Below are positions 24,609-32,915 of a stretch of 64,000 nt of DNA, in pieces. Made by a program: the position numbers and the translations under genes. Within the stretch, counting starts at the first letter, position 1. Each line of letters starts with the position of its first letter. The stretch comes from Pelomonas caseinilytica. Lineage in GTDB: Bacteria > Pseudomonadota > Gammaproteobacteria > Burkholderiales > Burkholderiaceae_C. The notes under the pieces were generated by a model that was not told the DNA's origin, did no database searches, and saw nothing but the letters and a program-made list of their open reading frames with translations. The DNA lies in contig NZ_JAJTWT010000006.1 in assembly GCF_021353235.1 (NCBI RefSeq), positions 348,172 to 412,171 of the forward strand. Reading direction: 5' to 3'.

Positions 24609-25148
24609 ATGAGCGCCAGCCACGACCACAACCAAGACGACGCCCATACCGGCCCGATCAAGACGCCCAAGCAACTGGCCTGGGCCGTGCTGCTCGCCTT
24701 CGTCGTGCCCATCCTGGTCATCATCCTGCTGGCCAACTACGTCAGCACCGACACCAAGCCGGCCGCAGGCACCGGCGCGCTGGATGCCCAGGCCGTGGCC
24801 GAGCGCATCGCGCCCGTCGGCCGCGTCGAGGTCAAGGACGCCAACGACGCCGCGGCCCTGCGCACCGGCGAGCAGGTCTTCCAGGCCCAGTGCTCTACCT
24901 GCCACGCCAGCGGTGCCCTGGGCGCGCCCAAGCTGGGCGACGCGGGCGCCTGGGGCCCTCGCATCAAGAACGGCGTCGAGGCCCTGTTGACCTCCGCGCT
25001 CAAGGGCAAGAACAACATGCCGGCGCAAGGCGGCGGCGAGTTCAGCGATTTCGAGATCCACCGCGCCGTGGTCTACATGGCCAACCAGGGCGGCGCCAAG
25101 TTCGAGGAGCCCAAGGCTCCCGCCCCGGCCGCCGCCGCCGCGAACTGA
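24609..25148 (+). CDS. Cytochrome c5-like membrane-anchored monohaem cytochrome
   Basis: A 179-residue protein: His/Asp-rich cytoplasmic N-terminus (HDHNQDDAH), one membrane anchor (about 23-43), then a periplasmic class I haem domain with CSTCH (Cys95, Cys98, His99), the GAPKLGDAGAWGPRIKNG segment and an axial Met in KNNMPAQGG, as in cytochrome c5. It carries electrons in the periplasm, probably to a terminal oxidase. The tail is Pro/Ala-rich. A terminator follows at 25171. Confidence 0.92.
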   Translation: MSASHDHNQDDAHTGPIKTPKQLAWAVLLAFVVPILVIILLANYVSTDTKPAAGTGALDAQAVAERIAPVGRVEVKDANDAAALRTGEQVFQAQCSTCHASGALGAPKLGDAGAWGPRIKNGVEALLTSALKGKNNMPAQGGGEFSDFEIHRAVVYMANQGGAKFEEPKAPAPAAAAAN

Positions 25149-25170
25149 GCGTCGCCGGCCCCGGCAGGAG

Positions 25171-25194
25171 AGCCCGCCGCGTGCGGGCTTTTTT
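25171..25194 (+). terminator. Rho-independent terminator after the cytochrome gene
   Basis: AGCCCGC and GCGGGCT form a 7-bp stem with a 5-nt loop, then TTTTTT. It lies 22 bp after the cytochrome stop. Confidence 0.88.
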
Positions 25195-25203
25195 GCGCCT
25201 GCC

Positions 25204-25722
25204 TCAGGCAGGCTGCGGCCGGCGCTGGTAGCGGTGGATGGCCGGCAGCTTGGCGGCGATGCAGTCCTGCGGCGTCCAGCGTCCGGCCTCGATGGCGTCG
25301 GCGGCCAGCGCCATGTCCTGGGTGTGCACGAGGCCCAGGCCCAGGTCGGCCAGCAGGTAGAGGTGGCCCGCCTCGTCCAGCCAGGCAGACTCGACCTGCG
25401 CCTCGCGGCCGGTGTGGCTGAGCACGGCGCCGCCGGGCTGAAGCCGCCAGATCCAGGGCGTGCATTCCAGTTCCACGTAGACGCGCTGCGGGCCGTTCTG
25501 GAAGAACCAGGCGCCGCGCTCGTCGCAGTCGTAGTTGCGGCCGATGAAGGCGAGCAGCTTGTCGTGGTCGATGCGGCTGCCCTTGACCCGCGGGAAGGGC
25601 CCGGCGCGCTGGATGCGCTCGTCGCGCATGTACCAGTCGCCGCGCGCGTCCAGCGCCAGCCAGCCGTAGCAGTGGGGCACGTTGGGCCACTTTTTCAACG
25701 CGGCCTGGACGATGTCATCCAT
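25204..25722 (-). CDS. Conserved-looking protein of unknown function (172 aa)
   Basis: A soluble protein rich in aromatic residues: KWPNVPHCYGWLALDARGDWYMRDER, IGRNYDCDERGAWFFQNGPQRVYVELECTPWIWRL, then an AGHLYLLADLGLGLVHTQDM segment. The repeated 'DARGDWYMRD / DERGAWFFQNG' pattern suggests a beta-sandwich with repeated hairpins. Similar proteins are frequent in Burkholderiales with only a DUF label; I do not assign one. It lies 12 bp downstream of the YheT-like hydrolase gene on the same strand but precedes it in transcription order. Confidence 0.75.
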   Translation of the reverse strand: MDDIVQAALKKWPNVPHCYGWLALDARGDWYMRDERIQRAGPFPRVKGSRIDHDKLLAFIGRNYDCDERGAWFFQNGPQRVYVELECTPWIWRLQPGGAVLSHTGREAQVESAWLDEAGHLYLLADLGLGLVHTQDMALAADAIEAGRWTPQDCIAAKLPAIHRYQRRPQPA

Positions 25723-25734
25723 CGATGCGATCCC

Positions 25735-26700
25735 TCAGCGGTGACGCCACAGCCAGTCGCAGACCTGCTCGGGCATGGTCAACAGATGCCCGGGCAGGCG
25801 GCCGGCCGGGAAGCCGACGTGGCCGCCGTGGCCAGGCTGCCAGAGTGTCACATAACTGCCGACTTCAGCGGCTTTCGGCAGGCTGTTGCCGGGCACGAAG
25901 GGGTCGTTGCGGGCGTTCAGCACCAGGGCCGGGATGCGGATGCGGTGCAGGTGGGGTTTGGCGGCGGCGCGGGTCCAGTAGTCCTCGGTGCCGCGAAAGC
26001 CGTGCAGCGGCGCGGTGAAGAGGTTGTCGAACTCGTAGATGGTGGTGGCGCGCCTGAGCCGCTCGCCGTCGAACAGACCCGGGTGCTGCTCGAGCTTGCG
26101 CAGCGCCTTGGGGATCATCGTGCGCAGGAAGCGGCGGGCATAGACCTGCTTGTTGAAGCCACGGTCGATGGCCGCGCCCGCGGCGGCGAGGTCGATGGGG
26201 GAGCAGATGGAGCAGACGGCGTGGGCGACCCGGGCGGCGCCGTCGCCGGCCTCTTCCGCCCAGCGCAGCAGGGCGTTGCCGCCGAGGGAGACGCCTGCGG
26301 CCAGCAGCGGCGCGCCATGGCGCTCCCGCAGGCGCTGCAGGATCCAGCCGACCTCCTCGTAGTCGCCCGAGTGGTAGGCGCGTGGCGCGCGGTTGAGTTC
26401 GCCCGAGCAGCCGCGGAAATGCGGCAGCGCCAGGGCCCAGCCGCGGTCTCGGGCGACGCTGGCGAAGGCGATGCTCGAATGGCTGTGGCGGTCGCCTTCC
26501 AGGCCGTGGAAGAGCACGAACAAGGGGGCACCCGCCGGGGCGCCGGCGAGGAAGTCCACGTCGATGAAGTCGCCGTCCGGCGTGTCCCAGCGTTCGCGGG
26601 TCCAGGCCGGCGGCGGGCCGGCGTGGCGGCGGCTGAAGAGGGCCGGCCAGATGGTCTGGGCGTGGCCGCCAGGCAGCCAGCGGGGGGCGCGGTACTGCAT
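25735..26700 (-). CDS. YheT-family alpha/beta hydrolase
   Basis: A 321-residue hydrolase with the YheT pattern: N-terminal PRWLPGGHAQTIWPAL, oxyanion region LFHGLEGDRHSHSS, nucleophile in GVSLGGNAL, acid in NARNDPFVPG, and catalytic His in WQPGHGGHVGF. YheT proteins are predicted esterases of unknown natural substrate. The ATG at 26700 fits the family start. It lies 11 bp after the NTF2-like gene in the same direction, so 27383 to 25735 may be one operon. Confidence 0.92.
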   Translation of the reverse strand: MQYRAPRWLPGGHAQTIWPALFSRRHAGPPPAWTRERWDTPDGDFIDVDFLAGAPAGAPLFVLFHGLEGDRHSHSSIAFASVARDRGWALALPHFRGCSGELNRAPRAYHSGDYEEVGWILQRLRERHGAPLLAAGVSLGGNALLRWAEEAGDGAARVAHAVCSICSPIDLAAAGAAIDRGFNKQVYARRFLRTMIPKALRKLEQHPGLFDGERLRRATTIYEFDNLFTAPLHGFRGTEDYWTRAAAKPHLHRIRIPALVLNARNDPFVPGNSLPKAAEVGSYVTLWQPGHGGHVGFPAGRLPGHLLTMPEQVCDWLWRHR

Positions 26701-26711
26701 GGCTCTGCGGG

Positions 26712-27155
26712 CTAGTGCAGCACGCCGGCGTCGGCCACGAGTTCCTGCACGTCGCCGGCATTGCCGGGGCTGGCGTGGTGCAGCACCAGCCGCCAGCCCT
26801 GGGCCGTCTTGAGATAGACGTTGGTGGCGATGACCCAGGCGTGCTGGGCGTCGCCGGCCATCTGCACCCGCTCGAGCACGTGGTGGATGGCGCAATTGGC
26901 GCTGACGAGCCGGCGTACCCGCTCGGGATGCACGTTCACCGCGCCGCGTTGGAAGATGGCCTCGAAGGTGGCGCGGATGGGCGCGAGGCCCACGAGGCGC
27001 GGGCCGCCCGGGTGGACGCAGGCCACCTCCTCCTCGTCGGCCCACAGCGCCATCAGGCGGTCGAGGTCGGCATGCTGCAGGGCCTCGTAGAACTGAGCCT
27101 CGGTGTCGTCGGGCGAGGCCAGCAGCGCGGCCTGCTGGGCGGGGGTGCGAGGCAT
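26712..27155 (-). CDS. NTF2-like (SnoaL/DUF4440-type) protein
   Basis: A 147-residue single-domain protein: DDTEAQFYEALQHADLDRLMALWADEEEVACVHPGGPRLVGLAPIRATFEAIF, then HHVLERVQMAGDAQHAWVIATNVYLKTAQGWRLVLHHASP. This is the cone-shaped NTF2-like fold found in isomerases, hydrolases and ligand-binding proteins. The catalytic role is not clear. It sits between the zf-CHCC gene and the YheT-like hydrolase gene with small gaps. Confidence 0.85.
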   Translation of the reverse strand: MPRTPAQQAALLASPDDTEAQFYEALQHADLDRLMALWADEEEVACVHPGGPRLVGLAPIRATFEAIFQRGAVNVHPERVRRLVSANCAIHHVLERVQMAGDAQHAWVIATNVYLKTAQGWRLVLHHASPGNAGDVQELVADAGVLH

Positions 27156-27167
27156 GGCGCCGTCGGC

Positions 27168-27383
27168 TCAGTGGTGGCCGGAGATGACCTCGCCGGCCTT
27201 GAGCTTGTAGGCCGTGCCGCAGTAGGGGCACTGGCCGACGCCGCCGTGGGCGAGGTCGATGAAGACGCGCGGATGGTTGCTCCACAGCGCCATCTTGGGG
27301 TTGGGACAGGCGACGACGCCGGGGCCTTGCAGGTCCTTGGCGGTCACTTCGATGGTGGCGGCGGGGGTCTGGGTGGTGCTCAT
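27168..27383 (-). CDS. zf-CHCC zinc-finger protein (NDUFS6-like)
   Basis: A 71-residue protein with the Cys-His-Cys-Cys zinc pattern: VACPNP, NHPRVFIDLAHGG and GQCPYCGTAYKL. The fold matches the small subunit NDUFS6 of mitochondrial complex I; bacterial copies often lie near ilvE, as here (10 bp). The precise role in bacteria is not known. Confidence 0.9.
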   Translation of the reverse strand: MSTTQTPAATIEVTAKDLQGPGVVACPNPKMALWSNHPRVFIDLAHGGVGQCPYCGTAYKLKAGEVISGHH

Positions 27384-27393
27384 GATGGAGGTC

Positions 27394-28326
27394 TTAGACG
27401 GCGGTCAGCCACTCGGCGTACTTGGCGTTGCGGCCGTTCACGATGTCGAAGAAGGCCGACTGGATCTTCTCGGTGACGGGGCCGCGCGAGCCGGCGCCGA
27501 TCTCGACGCGGTCGAGCTCGCGGATGGGCGTCACTTCGGCGGCGGTGCCGGTGAAGAAGGCCTCGTCGGCGATGTAGACCTCGTCGCGGGTGATGCGCTT
27601 CTCGACCAGCTTCAGGCCCAGGTCCTGGCAGATCGCGAAGATGGTGTTGCGGGTGATGCCGTTGAGGGCGCCGGCGGACAGGTCGGGCGTGTAGACCACG
27701 CCGTTCTTGATGACGAAGAGGTTTTCGCCTGCGCCTTCGCTGACGAAGCCCGAGGCGTCCAGCAGCAGGGCCTCGTCGTAGCCGTCGTCGGTGGCTTCCA
27801 TGTTGGCCAGGATGGAGTTGGTGTAGTTGGACACCGTCTTGGCCTGGGTCATCGTGATGTTCACGTGATGGCGGGTGTAGGAGCTGGTCTTGACGCGGAT
27901 GCCGCGCTTCATGCCTTCCTCGCCCAGATAGGCGCCCCAGCTCCAGGCGGCCACCATCAGGTGCACCTGGTTGCCCTTGGGGCTGACGCCCAACTTCTCG
28001 GAGCCGATCCAGATCAGGGGGCGGATGTAGGCGCTCTTCAGGCCGTTGGCCTTGACGACGGCGCGCTGGGCCTCGTTGACCTGCTCCACGGAGAAGGGGA
28101 TCTTCATGCGCAGGATCTTGGCGCTGTTGAACAGGCGCTGAGTGTGCTCCTGCAGCCGGAAGATGGCCGTGCCATTGACCGTGTCGTAGGCGCGCACGCC
28201 CTCGAAGGCGCCGCAGCCGTAGTGCAGGGTGTGGGTCAGCACGTGGATCTTGGCGTCGCGCCAGTCGACGAGTTCGCCGTCCATCCAGATCTTGCCGTCG
28301 CGGTCGTGCAGGGGAGCGGGAACCAT
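27394..28326 (-). CDS. ilvE: Branched-chain amino-acid aminotransferase
   Basis: A 310-residue class IV PLP aminotransferase catalysing the last step of Val, Leu and Ile synthesis. Motifs: MDGELVDWRDAKIHVLTHTLHYGCGAFEGVRAY, Lys163 in TQAKTVSNYTNS (Schiff base with PLP), LLLDASGFVSEGAGENLF, LNGITRNTI and FFTGTAAEVTPI. Length is normal. It begins a run of same-strand genes including zf-CHCC, NTF2-like and YheT-like. Confidence 0.96.
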   Translation of the reverse strand: MVPAPLHDRDGKIWMDGELVDWRDAKIHVLTHTLHYGCGAFEGVRAYDTVNGTAIFRLQEHTQRLFNSAKILRMKIPFSVEQVNEAQRAVVKANGLKSAYIRPLIWIGSEKLGVSPKGNQVHLMVAAWSWGAYLGEEGMKRGIRVKTSSYTRHHVNITMTQAKTVSNYTNSILANMEATDDGYDEALLLDASGFVSEGAGENLFVIKNGVVYTPDLSAGALNGITRNTIFAICQDLGLKLVEKRITRDEVYIADEAFFTGTAAEVTPIRELDRVEIGAGSRGPVTEKIQSAFFDIVNGRNAKYAEWLTAV

Positions 28327-28361
28327 CGTGACTCCAGGGGTGCAGGTGAAAACCGGCGATT

Positions 28362-28748
28362 TTACGAAGAGCCGGTGACGCCGTCAGCGCGCACCAGCCG
28401 CCACTCGACGAGCCTGCCTTTGCGCAGCACCACCTCCACGGCGTCGCCGCCGGCGTCCTGCCAGCGGTAGGTCTCGGCCGCCTGCTTGACGCCGAGGCTG
28501 CCGGCCAGCGTGATGAGGTCGACCAGCTTCATGCCGGCGTGCAGCTTGCTGCCGAGCATGACGGCGTTGGCCACCGAGCCCATCGGCGCCGCACCGGCCT
28601 GCTTCATGAGCCGCATCAGCCGCGACATCTGCAGCAGCAGCCAGAAGACGATGCCCGTCATCGCGAAGATCACGCCCTGCCAGCCCAGCAGCAGGCCGCC
28701 GGCGACCAGCGCGGCCAGCGCCAGCCCCGTCCCCACCCAGGGGTTCAT
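28362..28748 (-). CDS. Small membrane protein of unknown function (128 aa)
   Basis: Two N-terminal membrane helices (about 4-22 and 25-42), a basic loop (SRLMRLMKQAGAAP), then a small soluble C-terminal domain (KLVDLITLAGSLGVKQAAETYRWQDAGGDAVEVVLRKGRLVEWRLVR) with alternating strand-like residues. I do not recognise a characterised family. Its start overlaps the stop of the upstream monooxygenase-like gene by 4 bp, so they are co-translated. Confidence 0.75.
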   Translation of the reverse strand: MNPWVGTGLALAALVAGGLLLGWQGVIFAMTGIVFWLLLQMSRLMRLMKQAGAAPMGSVANAVMLGSKLHAGMKLVDLITLAGSLGVKQAAETYRWQDAGGDAVEVVLRKGRLVEWRLVRADGVTGSS

Positions 28749-29092
28749 GCCTGCGGGTCCTGCGGGCCGTCCTCGCGCGCCCAGGCGTAGGCGCGCTCGA
28801 CCCGGGCCACCCGCAGCGTGTAGTGGGCATACCAGTCACTGCGGCCGGTGTCGCGGGCGATCCTGTGCTCGGCATGGCGGCGCCAGGCGGCGATGTCCTC
28901 GGGGCTGCGCCAGTAGGAGACCGTGATGCCCAGCCCGTCGGCGCCGCGCGCGCTCTCCACGCCGAGGTAGCCCGGCTGTCCAGCCGCCAGCTCGACCATG
29001 CGCTCGGCCATGTCGCCATAGCCGTGGTCGACCGTGGTGCGCTGGCTCGTGAAGATGACGGCGTAGTAGGGCGGTTCGGGCAGGGAGCTCAT
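28745..29092 (-). CDS. Antibiotic-biosynthesis monooxygenase (ABM) domain protein
   Basis: A 115-residue protein with the dimeric alpha+beta barrel pattern: YYAVIFTSQRT, YGDMAERMVELAAGQPGYLGVESARGADGLGITVSYWRSPEDIAAWRRHAEHRIARDTGRSDWYAHYTLRVARVERAYAW. ABM-fold proteins include cofactor-free monooxygenases and haem-degrading enzymes; conserved Trp and His residues suit an enzyme. The ATG at 29092 matches relatives. It overlaps the next membrane-protein gene by 4 bp. Confidence 0.87.
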   Translation of the reverse strand: MSSLPEPPYYAVIFTSQRTTVDHGYGDMAERMVELAAGQPGYLGVESARGADGLGITVSYWRSPEDIAAWRRHAEHRIARDTGRSDWYAHYTLRVARVERAYAWAREDGPQDPQA

Positions 29093-29168
29093 GTCAGGAC
29101 GGCGGGCGGCTGAGGCGCGCATCCTGCCACGGAGCACGGGATTTGCGGGCCGAGCTGGGCGAGGGGCC

Positions 29169-29600
29169 TCAGCTCGCCACCTTCAGCAGCACGCAACGCA
29201 CCCATTGCCCGGATTCCAGCGCGGCCTTGTGGCCGGCCAGGAACTGCTCGGCCGTGGAGTTGCGGGCGACGAAGCACATGCCGTGCAGGATGCCCATGCG
29301 TGGCACGGGGCGCGACCATTTGCGCTCGACGATGCCGTTGAACCACGACACCTGCTCGTCGTCGGTGTCGGCGTCGGCGCGGCCCAGCAGCAGCACCACC
29401 TCGTAGCGCGCGTCGTCCAGCGGCTCGGTGGCGCTGGTCAGCACCTGCAGGCCGCCGTCGCTCATGTTCAGCACCAAGCCAGCCGGCCCCTGGCTGAACT
29501 GCACCGGCTTGAAGACCCAGCCGGGCAGGGAGTCGGCGTCGTGCTGGGCCGCGAGGAAGTCGGTGCGGACGTACTGGCGATGCTCGGCGGGATTGGTCAT
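29169..29600 (-). CDS. PilZ-like c-di-GMP-binding protein
   Basis: A 143-residue protein with the two PilZ signatures: RxxxR in EHRQYVRTDF (Arg8, Arg12) and (D/N)xSxxG in LNMSDGG (Asn45-Gly50). Strands of a beta-barrel follow (YEVVLLLGRAD, GIVERKWSRPVPRMGILHGMCFVA). PilZ domains bind c-di-GMP and pass the signal to motility, polysaccharide or secretion systems. No effector domain or partner is attached. It is the third type of c-di-GMP gene in the window, after the EAL and GGDEF genes. Confidence 0.78.
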   Translation of the reverse strand: MTNPAEHRQYVRTDFLAAQHDADSLPGWVFKPVQFSQGPAGLVLNMSDGGLQVLTSATEPLDDARYEVVLLLGRADADTDDEQVSWFNGIVERKWSRPVPRMGILHGMCFVARNSTAEQFLAGHKAALESGQWVRCVLLKVAS

Positions 29601-29679
29601 GGGGCCTCCTGCGATGCGGACCCCTCCATCCTAAGCAGACTTTGGCAGGGCGGGCACGAAGGCAATCCCGCGGCCGGCC

Positions 29680-31056
29680 TCAGGCCAGGCCGCGCAGCAC
29701 CTCGATGGCCTGCTCCACGCGCTCGATGGCATGGATGGTCAGGCCCTCGATGGGCTTTTTCGGCGCATTCGCCTTGGGCACGACGGCGACGCTGAAGCCG
29801 AGCTTGGCGGCCTCCCTGAGCCGCTCCTGGCCGCGCGGCGCGGGCCGCACCTCGCCGGCCAGGCCCACCTCGCCGAAGGCGATGAAGCCGCGCGGCAGGG
29901 CGCGGGCACGCAGGCTGCTCTGAATGGCCAGCAGCACGGCCAGGTCGGCCGCCGGCTCGCTGATGCGCACGCCGCCCACGGCGTTGACGAAGACGTCCTG
30001 GTCGCCCGTGGCCACGCCGGCATGGCGGTGCAGCACCGCCAGCAGCATGGCCAGGCGGTCGCGGTCCAGGCCGACCGACAGCCGCCGCGGGCTGACGCCG
30101 CCGCTGTCCACCAGGGCCTGCAGCTCCACCAGCATGGGGCGTGTGCCTTCCAGCGTTACGAGCACGCAGCTGCCGGGCACGGGCTCGGCGTGGGTGGACA
30201 GGAAGATGGCGCTCGGGTTGGCCACGCCCTTGAGCCCCTTCTCCGTCATCGCGAACACGCCGATCTCGTTGACCGCCCCGAAGCGGTTCTTGATGGCCCG
30301 CACGAGGCGGAAGCTGCTGTGGGTGTCGCCTTCGAAGTACAGCACCGTGTCGACGATGTGCTCCAGCACCCGCGGCCCGGCCAGCGCCCCTTCCTTGGTG
30401 ACGTGGCCCACCAGCACCATGGCGCAGCCTTTCCCCCCAAAACTGGCCTTGGCCGTGCGCGTCAGCTGGGCGGCGCATTCGCGCACCTGGGCGACCGAGC
30501 CGGGTGCGGAGCTGAGCTGCTCGGAGTACAGGGTCTGGATGGAGTCGATCACGCAGAAGTCGGGCGCCTCGGCATCCAGCGTGGCGAGGATCTTCTCGAG
30601 GTTGATCTCGGCCAGCACGCGCACCCGGTTGCCGGCCAGGCCCAGGCGGCGGGAGCGCATGGCCACCTGCGCGCCGCTTTCCTCGCCGGTGACGTAGAGC
30701 ACCTTGACCGTCTGCGACAGCGACTCCACCGCCTGCAGCAACAGCGTGGACTTGCCGATGCCCGGGTCGCCGCCGATCAGCACCACGCCGCCGGCGACGA
30801 TGCCGCCACCGAGCACGCGGTCCAGCTCCTCCTGCCCGGTGGGCGTGCGCTCGAAGTCGGCCGCCTCGATCTCGGACAGCGTCGCCACGGGCTGGCTCTT
30901 GGCCAGGGCCTGGAAGCGGTTGCGGCTGCCGCCGGTGGGCTCGGCGGCGGTCTCGGTCAGCGTGTTCCAGGCGCCGCAGTGCGGGCATTTGCCCAGCCAG
31001 CGCGGGCTGGTGCCGCCGCATTCGGTGCAGGTGTAGATGCTTTTGCTCGTGGCCAT
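29680..31056 (-). CDS. radA: DNA repair protein RadA
   Basis: A 458-residue RecA-related ATPase that promotes branch migration in recombination. Features in order: N-terminal C4 zinc finger (YTCTECGGTSPRWLGKCPHCGAW), Walker A GGDPGIGKSTLLLQ, the RadA-specific KNRFG motif (AIKNRFGAVNE), and a C-terminal Lon-protease-like domain (FVNAVGGVRISEPAADLAVLLAI, FGEVGLAGEVRP). The start overlaps the stop of the upstream MFS gene (TGATG), so the two are coupled. Confidence 0.97.
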   Translation of the reverse strand: MATSKSIYTCTECGGTSPRWLGKCPHCGAWNTLTETAAEPTGGSRNRFQALAKSQPVATLSEIEAADFERTPTGQEELDRVLGGGIVAGGVVLIGGDPGIGKSTLLLQAVESLSQTVKVLYVTGEESGAQVAMRSRRLGLAGNRVRVLAEINLEKILATLDAEAPDFCVIDSIQTLYSEQLSSAPGSVAQVRECAAQLTRTAKASFGGKGCAMVLVGHVTKEGALAGPRVLEHIVDTVLYFEGDTHSSFRLVRAIKNRFGAVNEIGVFAMTEKGLKGVANPSAIFLSTHAEPVPGSCVLVTLEGTRPMLVELQALVDSGGVSPRRLSVGLDRDRLAMLLAVLHRHAGVATGDQDVFVNAVGGVRISEPAADLAVLLAIQSSLRARALPRGFIAFGEVGLAGEVRPAPRGQERLREAAKLGFSVAVVPKANAPKKPIEGLTIHAIERVEQAIEVLRGLA

Positions 31057-32234
31057 CAGCGCATTGTCGGGCGCACCCAGGTCACCAGCAGCAGCGCCGC
31101 CGCCAGCGCGCAGCCGGCCGAGAAGCCGAAGGCGGCCGTGGCCGAGGCGCCCTCCCACAGCCAGCCGAACCACAGCGAGGCCGGCAGCAGCATGGCGCCC
31201 ATGACGAGGTTGAGCCAGCCGAAGGCCGTGCCGCGCAGCTCCGGGGGCGCCAGGTCGGCCAGCAGGGCGCGCTCGACCCCCTCGGTGGCGGCCATGAAAA
31301 GGCCGTAGGAGCCGAACAGCAGGTAGAGCGTCCAGCCCGGCTGCGCCCAGGTGGCCATGCCGACGTAGAACAGCGCATAGGCCACATAGCCCGCCAGCAG
31401 CAGCCGCACGCGGCCGATGCGGTCCGACAGGCTGCCCGCCGGCACCGAGCACAGTGCCGCCACCGCCGAGACGGCCGCCCACAGCAGCGGCACGTGGGCT
31501 TCGGCCACGCCGAGCTGGCGGGCCCGCAGCAGCAGGAACATGTTGCTGGAGTTGCCCAGCGTGAAGAGGGCGACGACGACCAGATAGCGCCGCAGCGGCT
31601 GCGGCAGGCCGGCGAGGCGCCACGAGAAGCGTGGCGGCGCCTGTGCCGGCGGCGGTGCGTCGCGCAGGGCCAGGGTCAGCGCCACGCAGACCAGGCCCGG
31701 CACGATGGCCCAGGCGAAGACCTGTTTCAACGGCAGGCCGGCCGCCAGCAAGGCCCAGGCCAGCAGCGGGCCGATGACGGCGCCGGCGTTGTCCATGGCG
31801 CGGTGCAGCCCGAAGGCCAGGCCGCGCTGCCCCGGGGCGATGCTGGCCGCCAGCAGCGCGTCGCGCGGGGCGGCGCGCACCGCCTTGGCCACGCGGTCGG
31901 CCAGCCGCAGGGCCAGCAGCAGCGGCCAGCCGGACACCAGGGCGATGAGCGGGCGGCCCAGGCCGGCGAGCCCGTAGCCGGCCACCACCCAGGGCTTGCT
32001 GCGCCCGCTGCGGTCGGCCATGACGCCGGCCCAGAGCTTGAGCAGGCTGGCCAGCGCCTCCGCCAGGCCCTCGATCAGGCCCAGCACGCGCGGACCGGCC
32101 ATCAGCACGCCGCTCAGATACAGCGGCACGAGGGGATAGACCAGCTCGCTGGCGCTGTCGTTGACGAGGCTGACCAGGCCGAGCAGCCAGACGCTGCGCG
32201 GCAGCGAGAAAAGGGCTTTCCACATCGAGCCCAT
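31056..32234 (-). CDS. MFS transporter
   Basis: A 392-residue major-facilitator protein with about 12 hydrophobic helices and the loop motif GVMADRSGRSKP between helices 2 and 3, repeated as GSLSDRIGRVR in the second half. The segment RLADRVAKAVRAAPRDALLA is typical of a group of bacterial MFS proteins with no fixed substrate. The start could be ATG 32234 or 32225; neither has a strong ribosome-binding site. It is upstream of radA and overlaps it, so an operon is likely. Confidence 0.88.
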   Translation of the reverse strand: MGSMWKALFSLPRSVWLLGLVSLVNDSASELVYPLVPLYLSGVLMAGPRVLGLIEGLAEALASLLKLWAGVMADRSGRSKPWVVAGYGLAGLGRPLIALVSGWPLLLALRLADRVAKAVRAAPRDALLAASIAPGQRGLAFGLHRAMDNAGAVIGPLLAWALLAAGLPLKQVFAWAIVPGLVCVALTLALRDAPPPAQAPPRFSWRLAGLPQPLRRYLVVVALFTLGNSSNMFLLLRARQLGVAEAHVPLLWAAVSAVAALCSVPAGSLSDRIGRVRLLLAGYVAYALFYVGMATWAQPGWTLYLLFGSYGLFMAATEGVERALLADLAPPELRGTAFGWLNLVMGAMLLPASLWFGWLWEGASATAAFGFSAGCALAAALLLVTWVRPTMR

Positions 32235-32285
32235 GTTGCCGCATGGGACACTCGCCGGCTGCTTTTTGTTTTGACGGAGCCGGTC

Positions 32286-32915
32286 ATGGATTTCTCGGTG
32301 TGGTTGGCCTTCTTCGCGGCGTCCTGGGCCATCAGCCTGTCGCCCGGCGCGGGCGCGGTGGCGGCGATGAGCGCCGGGCTCTCGCATGGCTTCAGGCGCG
32401 GCTACTTCATGACCTTCGGCCTCATCCTCGGCATCCTCACGCAGGTGGTGCTGGTGAGCGCCGGTCTCGGGGCGCTGATCGCGGCCTCGTCGCTGGGCTT
32501 CGCCCTGGTCAAGTGGGCCGGCGTGGCCTACCTCATCTGGCTGGGCGTGCAGCAGTGGCGCGCGCCGGCCCGGCCGCTGGTGGCCGCCGCCGAGGGCGCC
32601 GTGCAGGTCACGCGCCGGCAGCTGGTGCTGCGCGGCTGGGGCATCAACGCCGTCAACCCCAAGGGCACCGTCTTCCTGCTGGCCGTGGTGCCGCAGTTCC
32701 TCGACCTGCATGCCGCGCTGCCGCCCCAGTACCTCGTCATCGGCGGCACCCTCGCCTTCACCGACCTCGTCGTCATGGCCGGCTACACGGCGCTGGCCGC
32801 GCGCGTGCTGGCGGCGTTGAAGAGCGAGGCCCACATCAAGGCGCTGAACCGCGTCTTCGGCACCCTCTTCGTCGCGGCCGGCGCCTTGCTCGCCACCTTC
32901 AAGCGCGCCGCCTGA
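32286..32915 (+). CDS. LysE/RhtB-family amino-acid exporter
   Basis: A 209-residue membrane protein with five to six helices and family motifs SLSPGAGAVAAMSAGLSHGFRRGYFMTFGLILG and GVAYLIWLGVQQWR, plus NPKGTVFLLAVVPQFL. These proteins export amino acids such as homoserine, threonine or leucine. GGAG at 32276-32279 precedes ATG 32286. It overlaps the EamA gene (TGATG). Confidence 0.92.
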   Translation: MDFSVWLAFFAASWAISLSPGAGAVAAMSAGLSHGFRRGYFMTFGLILGILTQVVLVSAGLGALIAASSLGFALVKWAGVAYLIWLGVQQWRAPARPLVAAAEGAVQVTRRQLVLRGWGINAVNPKGTVFLLAVVPQFLDLHAALPPQYLVIGGTLAFTDLVVMAGYTALAARVLAALKSEAHIKALNRVFGTLFVAAGALLATFKRAA

